From assembly GCA_963930055.1 (NCBI GenBank), contig CAWVKS010000002.1, forward strand, positions 1 to 64,000: DNA of 64,000 nt, in the 5' to 3' direction. Within the stretch, counting starts at the first letter, position 1. Each line of letters starts with the position of its first letter. This stretch comes from Pullichristensenella sp963930055 (GTDB lineage: Bacteria; Bacillota; Clostridia; Christensenellales; Aristaeellaceae). The notes under the pieces are model-generated. The model ran no database searches. It had not been told where the DNA came from and saw only the letters and a list, made by a program, of their open reading frames with translations. Shown in pieces: positions 15,259-22,724 of the stretch. The position numbers were made by a program, and so were the translations under genes.

Positions 15259-17505
15259 TCATTCACCTCCCGTTTGCTTCATTTCTTCAGCTTCTTCGCG
15301 GGCGATGAGCGCCTCGAGGAGTTCCTCCTGCAGCGCGCCTATGACTGTCTCGTCCACGCGATAGTCTTCGCCCAGCGGACGCGCCTTCACCATGACGTCC
15401 CACTCGCCCTCATCGTCGATGGCCGGCAGGCGGATGTCGCCGCCGTGTTCAAACACGGGCGTGCCAAATGTGCGTCGCTCAGCCTCTGCCAACGCACGCA
15501 GCCTGCGCTCCATTTCCTCGGTATCTTCGACCTTCTGCGGTTCCTCCTCGTCGTCTGCCCCGAAGAAGATGCCCCGCGTCTCCTCGCTCTCCTCGCGGGC
15601 AGCTACCCCAGCGGCACAAGGCGCATCTTCCGGCATTTCTCCCCGGTGCGTGATCTCCGTGCCGATGTAGTTGTCGAGGTCGAATAAGAGGATCGCCTCA
15701 TCGCCCCGGTTGCGCACGGAGCAGGGGACGCGGTAACGGTAGCCCTCATCCCAACCAAGGACGCTGAAGAGGACGCGACAGAAAGCGCTTGCGGAAATCG
15801 TCCTACCCTTGCCGTTTTCGTCTGCCCAACGGATGGCGTTGCCATCGTCCGGGGCGCAGGGACGCACGGCCAGCATGCGCTCTACGGGGTTGAAAAGAAG
15901 TTCTACGTGCTGGACGCGCCGTACCTCAAACTGGCCGTCGTGCCCTTCCATCCGATCCAGCCGGCTGACGCAGGTGGAGTTGAAGGTGATGCCGCTCCGG
16001 CTCAGGCGTACCACAGGCTCAAATGTGTGCGAGAACATATCCGCTCGGGCGACCTGAAAGCCCTCCCGCAGCGTCATGCGTTCTTGCGTCTTTTCCGCCT
16101 CAGCCTTGCCTTCCAGCTGCGCCTTGACCGCCTTTTCCACCAGGCTCAGTTCGCGGGCGATGCGTTGCACGCCGCTGTCATCCGTCAGGCCGGCGATGCG
16201 GTGGCCGCCATCCGGCAGATGCTCGGCTTCCAGATCGGCCTCCAGATCGCCTTCCTCCAGCCCCATGGCAATGCTGCTCACGCGATAGTACTCATCCGCC
16301 TCGTAGCCCGCCCAGGCGCGGTTGACGGAAATGTAGCCGGTCAGGGCGCCCCGGTCGATCACCCGCATGGGCAGGTAACTTCCATCGTGGCCGTAACGGC
16401 GGCTGTTGAGGATGCGCTGGGCGGCGTTCCACTGCGCCCGCGTCACGATGGCCTCGTGGTGCCCGGGTTGGTAATACTTGTTCTTTTTGCCACGGTTTTT
16501 GCGAGACCTGTGATCGTGAAAATTGGGCGTCCACGTCTTGCGCGCCAGTACATCGCCGCAGTAGCGCTCGTTGCGCATCACGCTGCTCACCGCGGAGGCG
16601 GTCCAGTGCGCGCTAGATCGGCCGCATACCTTTCGCAGCCCGGTCTCCCGTCCCAACTCCGTCAGGGTGGCGGCGATCTCCGCGGGGCTGCTCCCGCTCA
16701 GCAGCATATAGTACATCAGCCGCACGGTCCTCGCCTCGTCCTCATTGACGGCCAACACCTTCTTCCGCCCGCCGTGGCCGTCCGGGACTTCGACGCGGTC
16801 ATAGCCCAGCAGCGCCGGCGTGAGGAAGCGCCCCCGGCTGAAGCGCCATTCCAGGGAGAGCAGCATGGCTTCGCTCTTCATGTGGCTCTCCTCTTCCGCG
16901 ACCATGGCCAGCACGAAGAGGATGATGTTGCTGGTGTTGTCCAGCGTGTTGAGGTGCTCCTGCTCGAAGAATACCGGGATCGGCGGTTCGTGTTCCTTGA
17001 GGCGGCGCACCCAGCCGATGCAGTCCAGCAGGTTGCGGGCGAAGCGGCTCACGCTCTTGGTGATGATCATGTCGATCTTGCCGGCCATGGCGTCCTTCAT
17101 CATCAGGTTGAAGGCCGGCCTGTGTTCCGTGTTGGTGCCAGAAAATCCGTCGTCCACATAGGTGCCGGCGTACTTCCACTTTGGATTTGCGCGGATCATG
17201 TCGCGGTAGTTGTTCTTCTGCAGCTCAATGGAGATGACCTGGTCGATGTCATCCGTGGAGACGCGGCAGTAAGCCGCGACCCGCAGTATGCGACCGTCGT
17301 CCTTCTCCCCGCTGGCGGCGGCGATCTTTTGCACGCTCTGTCCCCGCTGGGCGCTTACTTCCTCACGCAAAGCCTGTCTGGCGCGGGCGCGCTCGCTCTC
17401 AAAGCCCTTCCCGGTCAGGCGTCCTTCGCCCTCGCTCTGGGACGCATGCAGCGCTTCCACCCTGCGCCTTGCTTTTTCTTCTGCCCGGGGCCGTATGTCT
17501 CTCAA
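15259..17505 (-). CDS. Large serine recombinase with extra C-terminal domain
   Basis: A large serine recombinase cuts and rejoins DNA at two attachment sites and usually moves the element that carries it. The catalytic domain begins RVAAYCRVSTDDIDQ with the nucleophilic Ser near residue 83. YVDDGFSGTNTEHRPAF, ITKSVSRFARN and the recombinase DNA-binding segment follow. An N-terminal extension of about 75 residues is charged and probably coiled coil. Where many relatives have a Cys4 zinc ribbon, this one reads ALTGYISVNRAWAGYEADEY without cysteines. From about residue 478 it carries the domain shared with three downstream proteins (GFQVARADMFSHTFEP to LLFDLDNYIGTE). The start is uncertain: TTG at 17505 has AGGGGTG 8 bases upstream, while GTG at 17541 has a poor site. 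It is the first large gene of the operon. Confidence 0.88.
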   Translation of the reverse strand: MRDIRPRAEEKARRRVEALHASQSEGEGRLTGKGFESERARARQALREEVSAQRGQSVQKIAAASGEKDDGRILRVAAYCRVSTDDIDQVISIELQKNNYRDMIRANPKWKYAGTYVDDGFSGTNTEHRPAFNLMMKDAMAGKIDMIITKSVSRFARNLLDCIGWVRRLKEHEPPIPVFFEQEHLNTLDNTSNIILFVLAMVAEEESHMKSEAMLLSLEWRFSRGRFLTPALLGYDRVEVPDGHGGRKKVLAVNEDEARTVRLMYYMLLSGSSPAEIAATLTELGRETGLRKVCGRSSAHWTASAVSSVMRNERYCGDVLARKTWTPNFHDHRSRKNRGKKNKYYQPGHHEAIVTRAQWNAAQRILNSRRYGHDGSYLPMRVIDRGALTGYISVNRAWAGYEADEYYRVSSIAMGLEEGDLEADLEAEHLPDGGHRIAGLTDDSGVQRIARELSLVEKAVKAQLEGKAEAEKTQERMTLREGFQVARADMFSHTFEPVVRLSRSGITFNSTCVSRLDRMEGHDGQFEVRRVQHVELLFNPVERMLAVRPCAPDDGNAIRWADENGKGRTISASAFCRVLFSVLGWDEGYRYRVPCSVRNRGDEAILLFDLDNYIGTEITHRGEMPEDAPCAAGVAAREESEETRGIFFGADDEEEPQKVEDTEEMERRLRALAEAERRTFGTPVFEHGGDIRLPAIDDEGEWDVMVKARPLGEDYRVDETVIGALQEELLEALIAREEAEEMKQTGGE

Positions 17506-17592
17506 GTATGGCTCACCCCTGTTCCTTTGTATCTGCCACACCGTAACTTCAGGGTGGTGATACTGCTATATAGCCATACTTTCGGCGATCCA

Positions 17593-17612
17593 GCAACGTC
17601 TACGCGGTCGTA
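17593..17612. repeat. Copy 1 of a 20-bp palindromic motif, upstream of the recombinase
   Basis: The plus strand reads GCAACGTCTACGCGGTCGTA. It matches the other two copies (18656, 21325) at most positions but has an imperfect inverted repeat. It lies in the 95 bases between the XRE gene and the recombinase gene, so it may be an operator. Confidence 0.55.
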
Positions 17613-17635
17613 TCCGCAAGATTTATCAATGCGCG

Positions 17636-17893
17636 TCATTCGTCTTCAAGGGGTACGGGCCGCCACTCCTCCGGGAACCATGAGACCAACTCGAACGGGT
17701 CGATCTCGAGGATGGCGCAGACTGCCAGCCCAAAGCGCATCTTGACGTTCCCGACAGAGCGCTCCCCGTATTCCAGGCGCTGATACTGCCGGATATGCAC
17801 GCCGGCGATCACCGCCACCTGCTGTTGGGATAGTCCCTTCCTCTGCCGCGCCTTTCGCAGCATTTCCGTCTCTCTCGTGACCTTGCGTTTCAC
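17636..17893 (-). CDS. XRE-family helix-turn-helix regulator
   Basis: The protein has 85 residues and consists of one Cro/CI-type helix-turn-helix domain. Helices 2 and 3 read KGLSQQQVAVIAGVHIRQYQ and are followed by RLEYGERSVGNVKMRFGLAV. The GTG start at 17893 is 8 bases after GGAGG. It lies immediately upstream of the recombinase on the same strand. Control of recombinase expression is the obvious role, with the palindromic motif at 17593 as a candidate site. The binding site is inferred, not shown. Confidence 0.85.
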   Translation of the reverse strand: MKRKVTRETEMLRKARQRKGLSQQQVAVIAGVHIRQYQRLEYGERSVGNVKMRFGLAVCAILEIDPFELVSWFPEEWRPVPLEDE

Positions 17894-17994
17894 CCTTATC
17901 GCCTCCGATCACAGGGGTCATGGGTAGTACGCCATAGAAGTCACGGGAAGTCAACGGCTTGTGGGAAGAGTTATCTGTTTGTTCAGAAAGACGC

Positions 17995-18025
17995 AAAAAA
18001 GAACGGGCGCTCCCTGGAACGCCCG
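17995..18025 (-). terminator. Terminator of the GrpB gene
   Basis: On the minus strand CGGGCG and CGCCCG form a stem (18004-18025 on the plus strand) followed by TTCTTTTTT. It lies 17 bases beyond the GrpB stop, a typical Rho-independent layout. Confidence 0.75.
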
Positions 18026-18041
18026 CCTGATATGGTTTCTG

Positions 18042-18572
18042 TTAGCTGTTCTCTGCCGTGTTCTCCCGCAAACAACGCTCGATGAATACGCCCTTTTCCA
18101 GCCGGTAGCCCAGCCGGTCATGCGGATATTTTTCGGCCAGGAGCTTCTTCAGCGCCGCGTACTCGTTTCGGAGCGTTTCTGAACCTTGCAGCAGGCGCAG
18201 AAACGCCAGCTGATCCTTGGCCACGGGGTGATCCTGCGTCGTCAGGTGTATGTAGGTGGCGTCGTCCTCACTGTCGCCGTCCGAGAAGAACCAGCGCCCG
18301 GGGCGGCCGCATTCGCCCAGGCACAAAAAGGCCGTCGCCAACCGTTTCTTCGCCGTCTCCAGCTTATCATGCTCGACCAGCACCAACACATCCACGATGG
18401 GCTTGCAGTACATGCCGGGAATAGCCGTGCCTCCGACGTGGCGCACATAGCACTCGATGTCGTCTTCCAGCAGCAGCGCGATAATCAGCTGCTTGGTGAG
18501 GCGGAAACGGCGTGGCCATTCCGCCCGATAGGGCACGATGCAGACATCGTCGTAGAAATTTGAGCCGCGCAT
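18042..18572 (-). CDS. GrpB (UPF0157) family protein
   Basis: GrpB proteins are small nucleotidyltransferase-fold proteins of uncertain substrate. The signature YVRHVGGTAIPGMYCKPIVD at about residue 42-61 matches the family's HVGSTAVPGLxxKPIxDI, with Gly in place of the usual Ser. It is followed by VLVLVEH and a C-terminal helical half. The length of 176 residues is normal. The ATG at 18572 is 8 bases after GGAGG. It has its own terminator and a palindromic motif upstream at 18656. A second, more canonical GrpB gene lies at 50041. Confidence 0.85.
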   Translation of the reverse strand: MRGSNFYDDVCIVPYRAEWPRRFRLTKQLIIALLLEDDIECYVRHVGGTAIPGMYCKPIVDVLVLVEHDKLETAKKRLATAFLCLGECGRPGRWFFSDGDSEDDATYIHLTTQDHPVAKDQLAFLRLLQGSETLRNEYAALKKLLAEKYPHDRLGYRLEKGVFIERCLRENTAENS

Positions 18573-18655
18573 TTTTTCGTTCCTCCAATCGTTGATTCGC
18601 TCATGATTTCACCTTGGACTTCCTTTCTCTATTGTGGCACGGAATTGCAGTTCCC

Positions 18656-18675
18656 GCAACGACTGCGCGGTCGTA
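18656..18675. repeat. Copy 2 of the 20-bp palindromic motif, upstream of the GrpB gene
   Basis: The plus strand reads GCAACGACTGCGCGGTCGTA. ACGAC and GTCGT form a perfect inverted repeat with a 6-base centre. It lies about 85 bases upstream of the GrpB start, a normal operator position. Confidence 0.6.
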
Positions 18676-18723
18676 AACGCAGAGTTTACTTGACCATGAC
18701 TCGCTGCCTGTTTATTTGCAAGA

Positions 18724-18755
18724 GAAAAACGCCGGACGGATCACTCCGACCGGCG
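18724..18755 (-). terminator. Terminator of the AAA-ATPase gene
   Basis: CGCCGGACGGA (18730-18740) and TCCGACCGGCG (18745-18755) pair with one mismatch around TCAC. On the minus strand the stem is followed by TTTTTCTC. It lies 20 bases beyond the ATPase stop. Confidence 0.8.
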
Positions 18756-18775
18756 CTTGAAAACTGCGCGTGCTT

Positions 18776-20476
18776 TTATTTTACTGCACCCGACAGCCTT
18801 TCGCACACCGCCTTGCAGCGCTTCTTATTAAAGGCGATGCCGTAGGCGAGGATGTCCTCCCGGCCGTCCTCCCGCAGGCGCTCGTCATAGCGCCGCGCCT
18901 TGATCTGCTCCATCGCCCTTGCGCAGGCCTGCTCAAGCCCCCGAAACGTGGGCGCGTACTTGACCTCGATGACGATGCCCGCGTCCGGGTCCTCCGGCTC
19001 CACCAGTATGTCGCTGAAGCCCTCGCCCGATTCCGCGTTCGAGCGGATCAGCCACGTCGGCTCGCTCCGCAAAAGTCCCAGCAGCAACCCGTGGTAGAAG
19101 TTCTCCTTCTGCGCATCCCGCGCCTTGGTGTCCAGCACGCTGATCATCCTGCCCATGATTGCCGTCAGCCCCGCGGTGACGCCCTCCGCGTCCCCGTTCA
19201 AAAATGCCTTGTGCAGGGCCTGCATCGGCCTGGCGTCGCTTATGACGTTCTCCCTGAACCATTCCTGGATCTGCCGCACGAACACTTCCCGCACCTCGCG
19301 GTTGGGGATGACGAGATTGTATCGACCGTCCTCCAGAACGCCCGTATAGGTAAGATAGCCGGTCGTGAACAGCACGCTCCAGAGGTTGTCGATGGTCCTG
19401 TCCACTTCGTCGTAGGTCAATTCCAACTGTACGTCCTTGGCGATGGCTTCGCCGTCGATCAGGCGTTCGATCTCCTGCTGCGTGGTCTTGTCCGCCTTGT
19501 CCACAAAGCGCTTCACCATGTCATTGCCGCTGGTGTTGATCCAGTATGCCTGCGGCCTGGCGTCAGGCTTTGCGCGCAGCAGATCGACGTGGTTGACCAC
19601 GTCCCACGGACAATATACATCGACATCGCCAAAGCGATAGCCGTCGTACCATTCCTTGATCTCATCAAACTGTTGTTCAAGGCCGTAATCCGCGAGCAGC
19701 TGTTTCACTTCGGCGTCCGTAAAGCCAAAGTGTTCATCAAAACGCGGGTCGATGATCGAAAGCACCTTGAAGTTGTTCAGCCCCGTGAAAATGCTCTCCT
19801 TCGCCACACGCAGACAGCCGGTCAGGACGGCGAACTGCAAATATTCGTTCGTCTTTAACGCCTGCCCGAACAGCCCGCGGATCAGCGCCACCATCTCCCG
19901 GTAATAGCCATGGTGGAACGCCTTGTCCAAGGGCACGTCGTATTCGTCGATGAGCAGCACGGTCTTTTGACCGTAGTGCCGATACAGCAGCGCAGAGAGC
20001 GTTTTGAGGCTGTTGAGGATGTCATCCTGCGTATCCTGCTCCCGCAAGATCCTCTCCAGAGGCTTCTTATCGCCCTCGGAGATCCGCTCGCTTTCAAGCA
20101 GCGCCTGCATGCGCGAAACTTCGGAACGTATGAGCAGCCGCAGCATGCCATAGGCGTCCTCAAACGTCAGCCCATCCACGCCCTTGAGCGAAAGGAAGAT
20201 CACCGGGAACTTTCCCATGTACTCCTCGCACAGCGCCGTTTCCTTCGAGATCGCCAGACCGTCGAACAGCGCCCTGTCCGCCCCGATCTCGAAAAAGCTC
20301 TTGAGCATGCTCATGTTCAGCGTCTTGCCAAACCGCCGCGGACGGGTAAACAGATTTACCTCTCCCCAGTTGTTCAGCAAATCGCGGATCAGGCCCGTCT
20401 TGTCGATATAATAAAACCCCTCTTTTCGGAGCTTCTCAAAGCTGTCGATGCCCACTGGCAGTTTCATATTGTTCAT
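18776..20476 (-). CDS. AAA-ATPase-like protein with C-terminal PD-(D/E)XK nuclease fold
   Basis: This belongs to the widespread family that joins an AAA-ATPase-like domain to a PD-(D/E)XK-type domain. The N terminus has the family start KLPVGIDSFEKLRKEGFYYI with DKT. The P-loop equivalent is RPRRFGKTLNMSML near residue 47, and the Walker B region is TVLLIDEYDVPLDKA. The C terminus carries GFSDILVEP and IVIEVKY, the acidic and ExK residues of the nuclease fold. The length is 566 residues from the ATG at 20476; upstream TTG starts are possible. The family is often called a defence or mobile-element protein, but its role is unproven. It has its own terminator and no operon partner. Confidence 0.85.
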   Translation of the reverse strand: MNNMKLPVGIDSFEKLRKEGFYYIDKTGLIRDLLNNWGEVNLFTRPRRFGKTLNMSMLKSFFEIGADRALFDGLAISKETALCEEYMGKFPVIFLSLKGVDGLTFEDAYGMLRLLIRSEVSRMQALLESERISEGDKKPLERILREQDTQDDILNSLKTLSALLYRHYGQKTVLLIDEYDVPLDKAFHHGYYREMVALIRGLFGQALKTNEYLQFAVLTGCLRVAKESIFTGLNNFKVLSIIDPRFDEHFGFTDAEVKQLLADYGLEQQFDEIKEWYDGYRFGDVDVYCPWDVVNHVDLLRAKPDARPQAYWINTSGNDMVKRFVDKADKTTQQEIERLIDGEAIAKDVQLELTYDEVDRTIDNLWSVLFTTGYLTYTGVLEDGRYNLVIPNREVREVFVRQIQEWFRENVISDARPMQALHKAFLNGDAEGVTAGLTAIMGRMISVLDTKARDAQKENFYHGLLLGLLRSEPTWLIRSNAESGEGFSDILVEPEDPDAGIVIEVKYAPTFRGLEQACARAMEQIKARRYDERLREDGREDILAYGIAFNKKRCKAVCERLSGAVK

Positions 20477-20619
20477 ACGCGCCCCCACTTTCCGCGCCGC
20501 ATCGTTTCTCTGCAAAAGGATCCCTCGCTCAACTCCATTTTACCATAAACCCCGGCCGTTATCAACGGTTGGACTTGCCGGGGGGCTTCACAAGGCCGCA
20601 TCAAGCGCAGGTCGCCTCT

Positions 20620-20919
20620 TCATTGTATTTCACCATTCTTGCATTTGGCAAGCCAAGCCTTCGCCCGTTCGGGGCAGGCAACGCACCACATGAAGAAAAG
20701 CACGGCGGATTCCTCGACCGTCCAACCATGTCCCTTGAGTACTTCCTCTGCCTTCGCGAGAAGATCAGCATCAACTTGGATGGTCATGGTTTCTGCCCCC
20801 TGTTCAACGGCGTGTCTTACATGCCTATGAACAGCTTCACAGTCTTCCCGGTTTTCCTGCGTAAACAGGGAAGGTGCATCCACGGCTTTCAGGCATCGTT
20901 CAACTTCTGCAGGGATCAT
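20620..20919 (-). CDS. RelB/DinJ-like antitoxin-type protein without a visible toxin
   Basis: The protein has 99 residues. Its central part MTIQVDADLLAKAEEVLKGH and the following WTVEESAVLFFMW resemble the ribbon-helix-helix region of RelB/DinJ antitoxins. The C terminus PERAKAWLAKCKNGEI is short and basic. The ATG at 20919 is 9 bases after GGAGG, and the gene overlaps the upstream Phd-like gene by 20 bases. A RelE/YafQ-type toxin would be expected next to it, but the next genes are an ATPase and intergenic DNA. It may be an orphan, or its partner may be one of the Fic proteins. The assignment is moderate. Confidence 0.5.
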   Translation of the reverse strand: MIPAEVERCLKAVDAPSLFTQENREDCEAVHRHVRHAVEQGAETMTIQVDADLLAKAEEVLKGHGWTVEESAVLFFMWCVACPERAKAWLAKCKNGEIQ

Positions 20920-21232
20920 GCTGTTTCGCCTCCTTTGCCTGTTGACGGTGTGTTTTTCGCTCCGCCCGCCATTTCGTGGCAGCCTCCTCGACTTCACGCA
21001 TCGTCCTTTCATAATCGCCGCTCATACATGCGTGCGTCTCGATGGACATGATTGCGCAATCCCGCTTGCCGCGGCGGGTGAAGACGATGACGTGACCGGC
21101 GGTCTCCAAATATGCCCACACGGCGGAGGGCTTGCGCCGAAACTGCGTGACGCTGACTTCCTTTTCCACGATCTGGAAGTCCAGCTTGCCGGGCTGGTGG
21201 GGGATGGTGATCGGGTCGCTGTTACTGCTCAT
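20900..21232 (-). CDS. Phd/YefM-like antitoxin-type protein
   Basis: The protein has 110 residues and starts MSSNSDPITIPHQPG at 21232, 7 bases after GGAGG. The core VSVTQFRRKPSAVWAYLETA followed by GHVIVFTRRGKRDCAIM matches the Phd/YefM fold that binds DNA and neutralises a toxin. The C-terminal third is a charged helix. It overlaps the next gene by 20 bases. A copy of the palindromic motif lies about 95 bases upstream, a plausible autoregulatory site. Phd proteins often pair with Doc, a Fic-fold toxin; Fic proteins occur in the same region but not adjacent. Confidence 0.6.
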   Translation of the reverse strand: MSSNSDPITIPHQPGKLDFQIVEKEVSVTQFRRKPSAVWAYLETAGHVIVFTRRGKRDCAIMSIETHACMSGDYERTMREVEEAATKWRAERKTHRQQAKEAKQHDPCRS

Positions 21233-21324
21233 CGCTGGCCCTCCTCTGGGGTATGGTTTGATACGGGGCTTCGTTGGCACGCACGAAACATCTACTTCTA
21301 TTTTGACACAAAATGACTTTCCAC

Positions 21325-21344
21325 GCAACGACTGTGCGGTCGTA
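21325..21344. repeat. Copy 3 of the 20-bp palindromic motif, upstream of the Phd-like gene
   Basis: The plus strand reads GCAACGACTGTGCGGTCGTA, with a perfect ACGAC/GTCGT inverted repeat. It is one base different from copy 2. It lies between the truncated sirtuin gene and the Phd-like gene. Confidence 0.6.
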
Positions 21345-21364
21345 AAGGTGAAATTATCTGCAAG

Positions 21365-21829
21365 CTATGCGATCAGCGACATCGAGTGTGGGGATGCAAG
21401 AACCGTTGTTTGAGATGACGTAGCTGGCATGGTGAGCCAGTTGCCCTCGATCTCGTAGATCTTCCTTGGTTCAAAGCCACACAGTTCAAAGTGTTGCTCT
21501 CCGTTGGATGTGACGATAAAGTAGTCCCTTACCCCCACAATGGCCTTCAAATCCTTCATCACCGGCGTGGGGCGGTACCTTCCGCAGTAGTGGTGGATGA
21601 GCCGCGCCCAGAATGCCCACTTCTCCTCCTCGCTGGGCCACTCGGCCATCATGCCCTGCAAAATGCAGCGCAGGCCGTATTTCTGTTTGAAATCACCAAA
21701 CAGTTTCGCAAACGCCGCGTTGTCCGCAAACAGATGCAGCCCCTCGCTGATGGACAGGCCATTGCTGGCCGCGATCAGGATCGCGTCGGCTTCTTTGAAT
21801 TTCTCCGCGATAAGGTTGTAATCGGCCAT
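21365..21829 (-). pseudogene. Sirtuin-like protein, C-terminally truncated
   Basis: The first 135 residues follow the two neighbouring sirtuins: ADAILIAASNGLSISEG, GMMAEWPSEEEKWAFWARLI, YFIVTSNGEQHF and KIYEIEGNW. After WLTM the similarity stops and a short unrelated tail ends at 21365. The zinc-binding cysteines and the second half of the Rossmann fold are missing. The position of the catalytic Gln in the neighbours is Glu here. The ATG at 21829 is preceded by GGAG. The break at about 21437 coincides with the end of the accessory block, so insertion of that block may have cut the gene. It is probably inactive. Confidence 0.7.
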
Positions 21830-21854
21830 GCTGGCACACTCCTTCCAATTGAAC

Positions 21855-22724
21855 TTATGCAATGAAACGCCCCCGCAGGAGGGCTGGCAGGAGCTCCGCC
21901 AAGTCCCCTTGCAGATACAGGCTCCGCCCCCGCAGGTGTTGCGGGGCGTGGGCCGCCTCGCGGTTGAGGCAGGCGTAAAAGACATTTTCGTTTCTGGCAG
22001 CCAGTTCCCAGAAGGGCAGTTTGATGACGCTGGGCGTCATTTCGCCCACGCCGAGTTCCAGCAGCAGGACGTTTTTGCCCGCCTCTTCCAGCAGCCAGTG
22101 GCGAAGAAAGGCGTGGTAGCGATCTACCTGCGCCTTCCACGCACGCCCCTCCAGAAAGGTATCGTCCCGCACCCAGGGCGCCAACACCCGCCCACAGTCC
22201 GGACAGCGCGGAACAGCCTCGTTCGGCAGATGCACACCCTCCAACCGATCCGTCAGTTCCTCCACCATCTCCCGATTCTCCCAAATATCGTCCCGGCAGG
22301 GCTGGCTGCACTGGCAGTAGCCAAAGTCACCCTGAAAGGCGCAGATCTGTTCCGGGGGAAACACCCGGAAAAACTGCCGATCCACATTGGTCGTCAGCAC
22401 AAAGGTCGGCTTGTCCGCCACAAGCGCCCGCAAGTCCAGATAGGTCTGGCCTGTGGGAGCGTCCCACATAAAACGGATGTACTGGCTGTAATACCCCCAC
22501 TGCTCCTCATAGCTGGAAAAACAGTGGTAGAACCCGGCCAGCGGGGAGGAAAAGCCATAGTGTTCACGAAACGGAGCCAGCGCCTCTGAGAGCGCCGGCG
22601 ACCAATGGTAATGATCGTACCCGGCCGCGCTGGAAAGGCCGGAGCCGCCGCCGATCACGATGGCGTCAGCCCGGTCGATCCGCTCGGCCAGTTCCCGGAT
22701 GGCCGCTTGACGAAGATCGCTCAT
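21855..22724 (-). CDS. Sirtuin-like NAD-dependent enzyme, class M type
   Basis: The protein has 289 residues with a sirtuin Rossmann fold: ADAIVIGGGSGLSSAAGYDH for NAD binding, TFVLTTNVDRQFF, a zinc site from CQCSQPC and CPDCG, and LLLELGVGEMTP near the C terminus. The position that is the catalytic His in deacetylating sirtuins is Gln (AFQGD). Together with the Asn of TTNVD this is the arrangement described for class M sirtuins (SirTM), which transfer ADP-ribose to protein. Mono-ADP-ribosylation is therefore more likely than deacetylation. The usual partners of SirTM operons, a macrodomain hydrolase and a GcvH-like protein, are not in the window. It overlaps the upstream sirtuin gene by 4 bases. 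Confidence 0.82.
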   Translation of the reverse strand: MSDLRQAAIRELAERIDRADAIVIGGGSGLSSAAGYDHYHWSPALSEALAPFREHYGFSSPLAGFYHCFSSYEEQWGYYSQYIRFMWDAPTGQTYLDLRALVADKPTFVLTTNVDRQFFRVFPPEQICAFQGDFGYCQCSQPCRDDIWENREMVEELTDRLEGVHLPNEAVPRCPDCGRVLAPWVRDDTFLEGRAWKAQVDRYHAFLRHWLLEEAGKNVLLLELGVGEMTPSVIKLPFWELAARNENVFYACLNREAAHAPQHLRGRSLYLQGDLAELLPALLRGRFIA

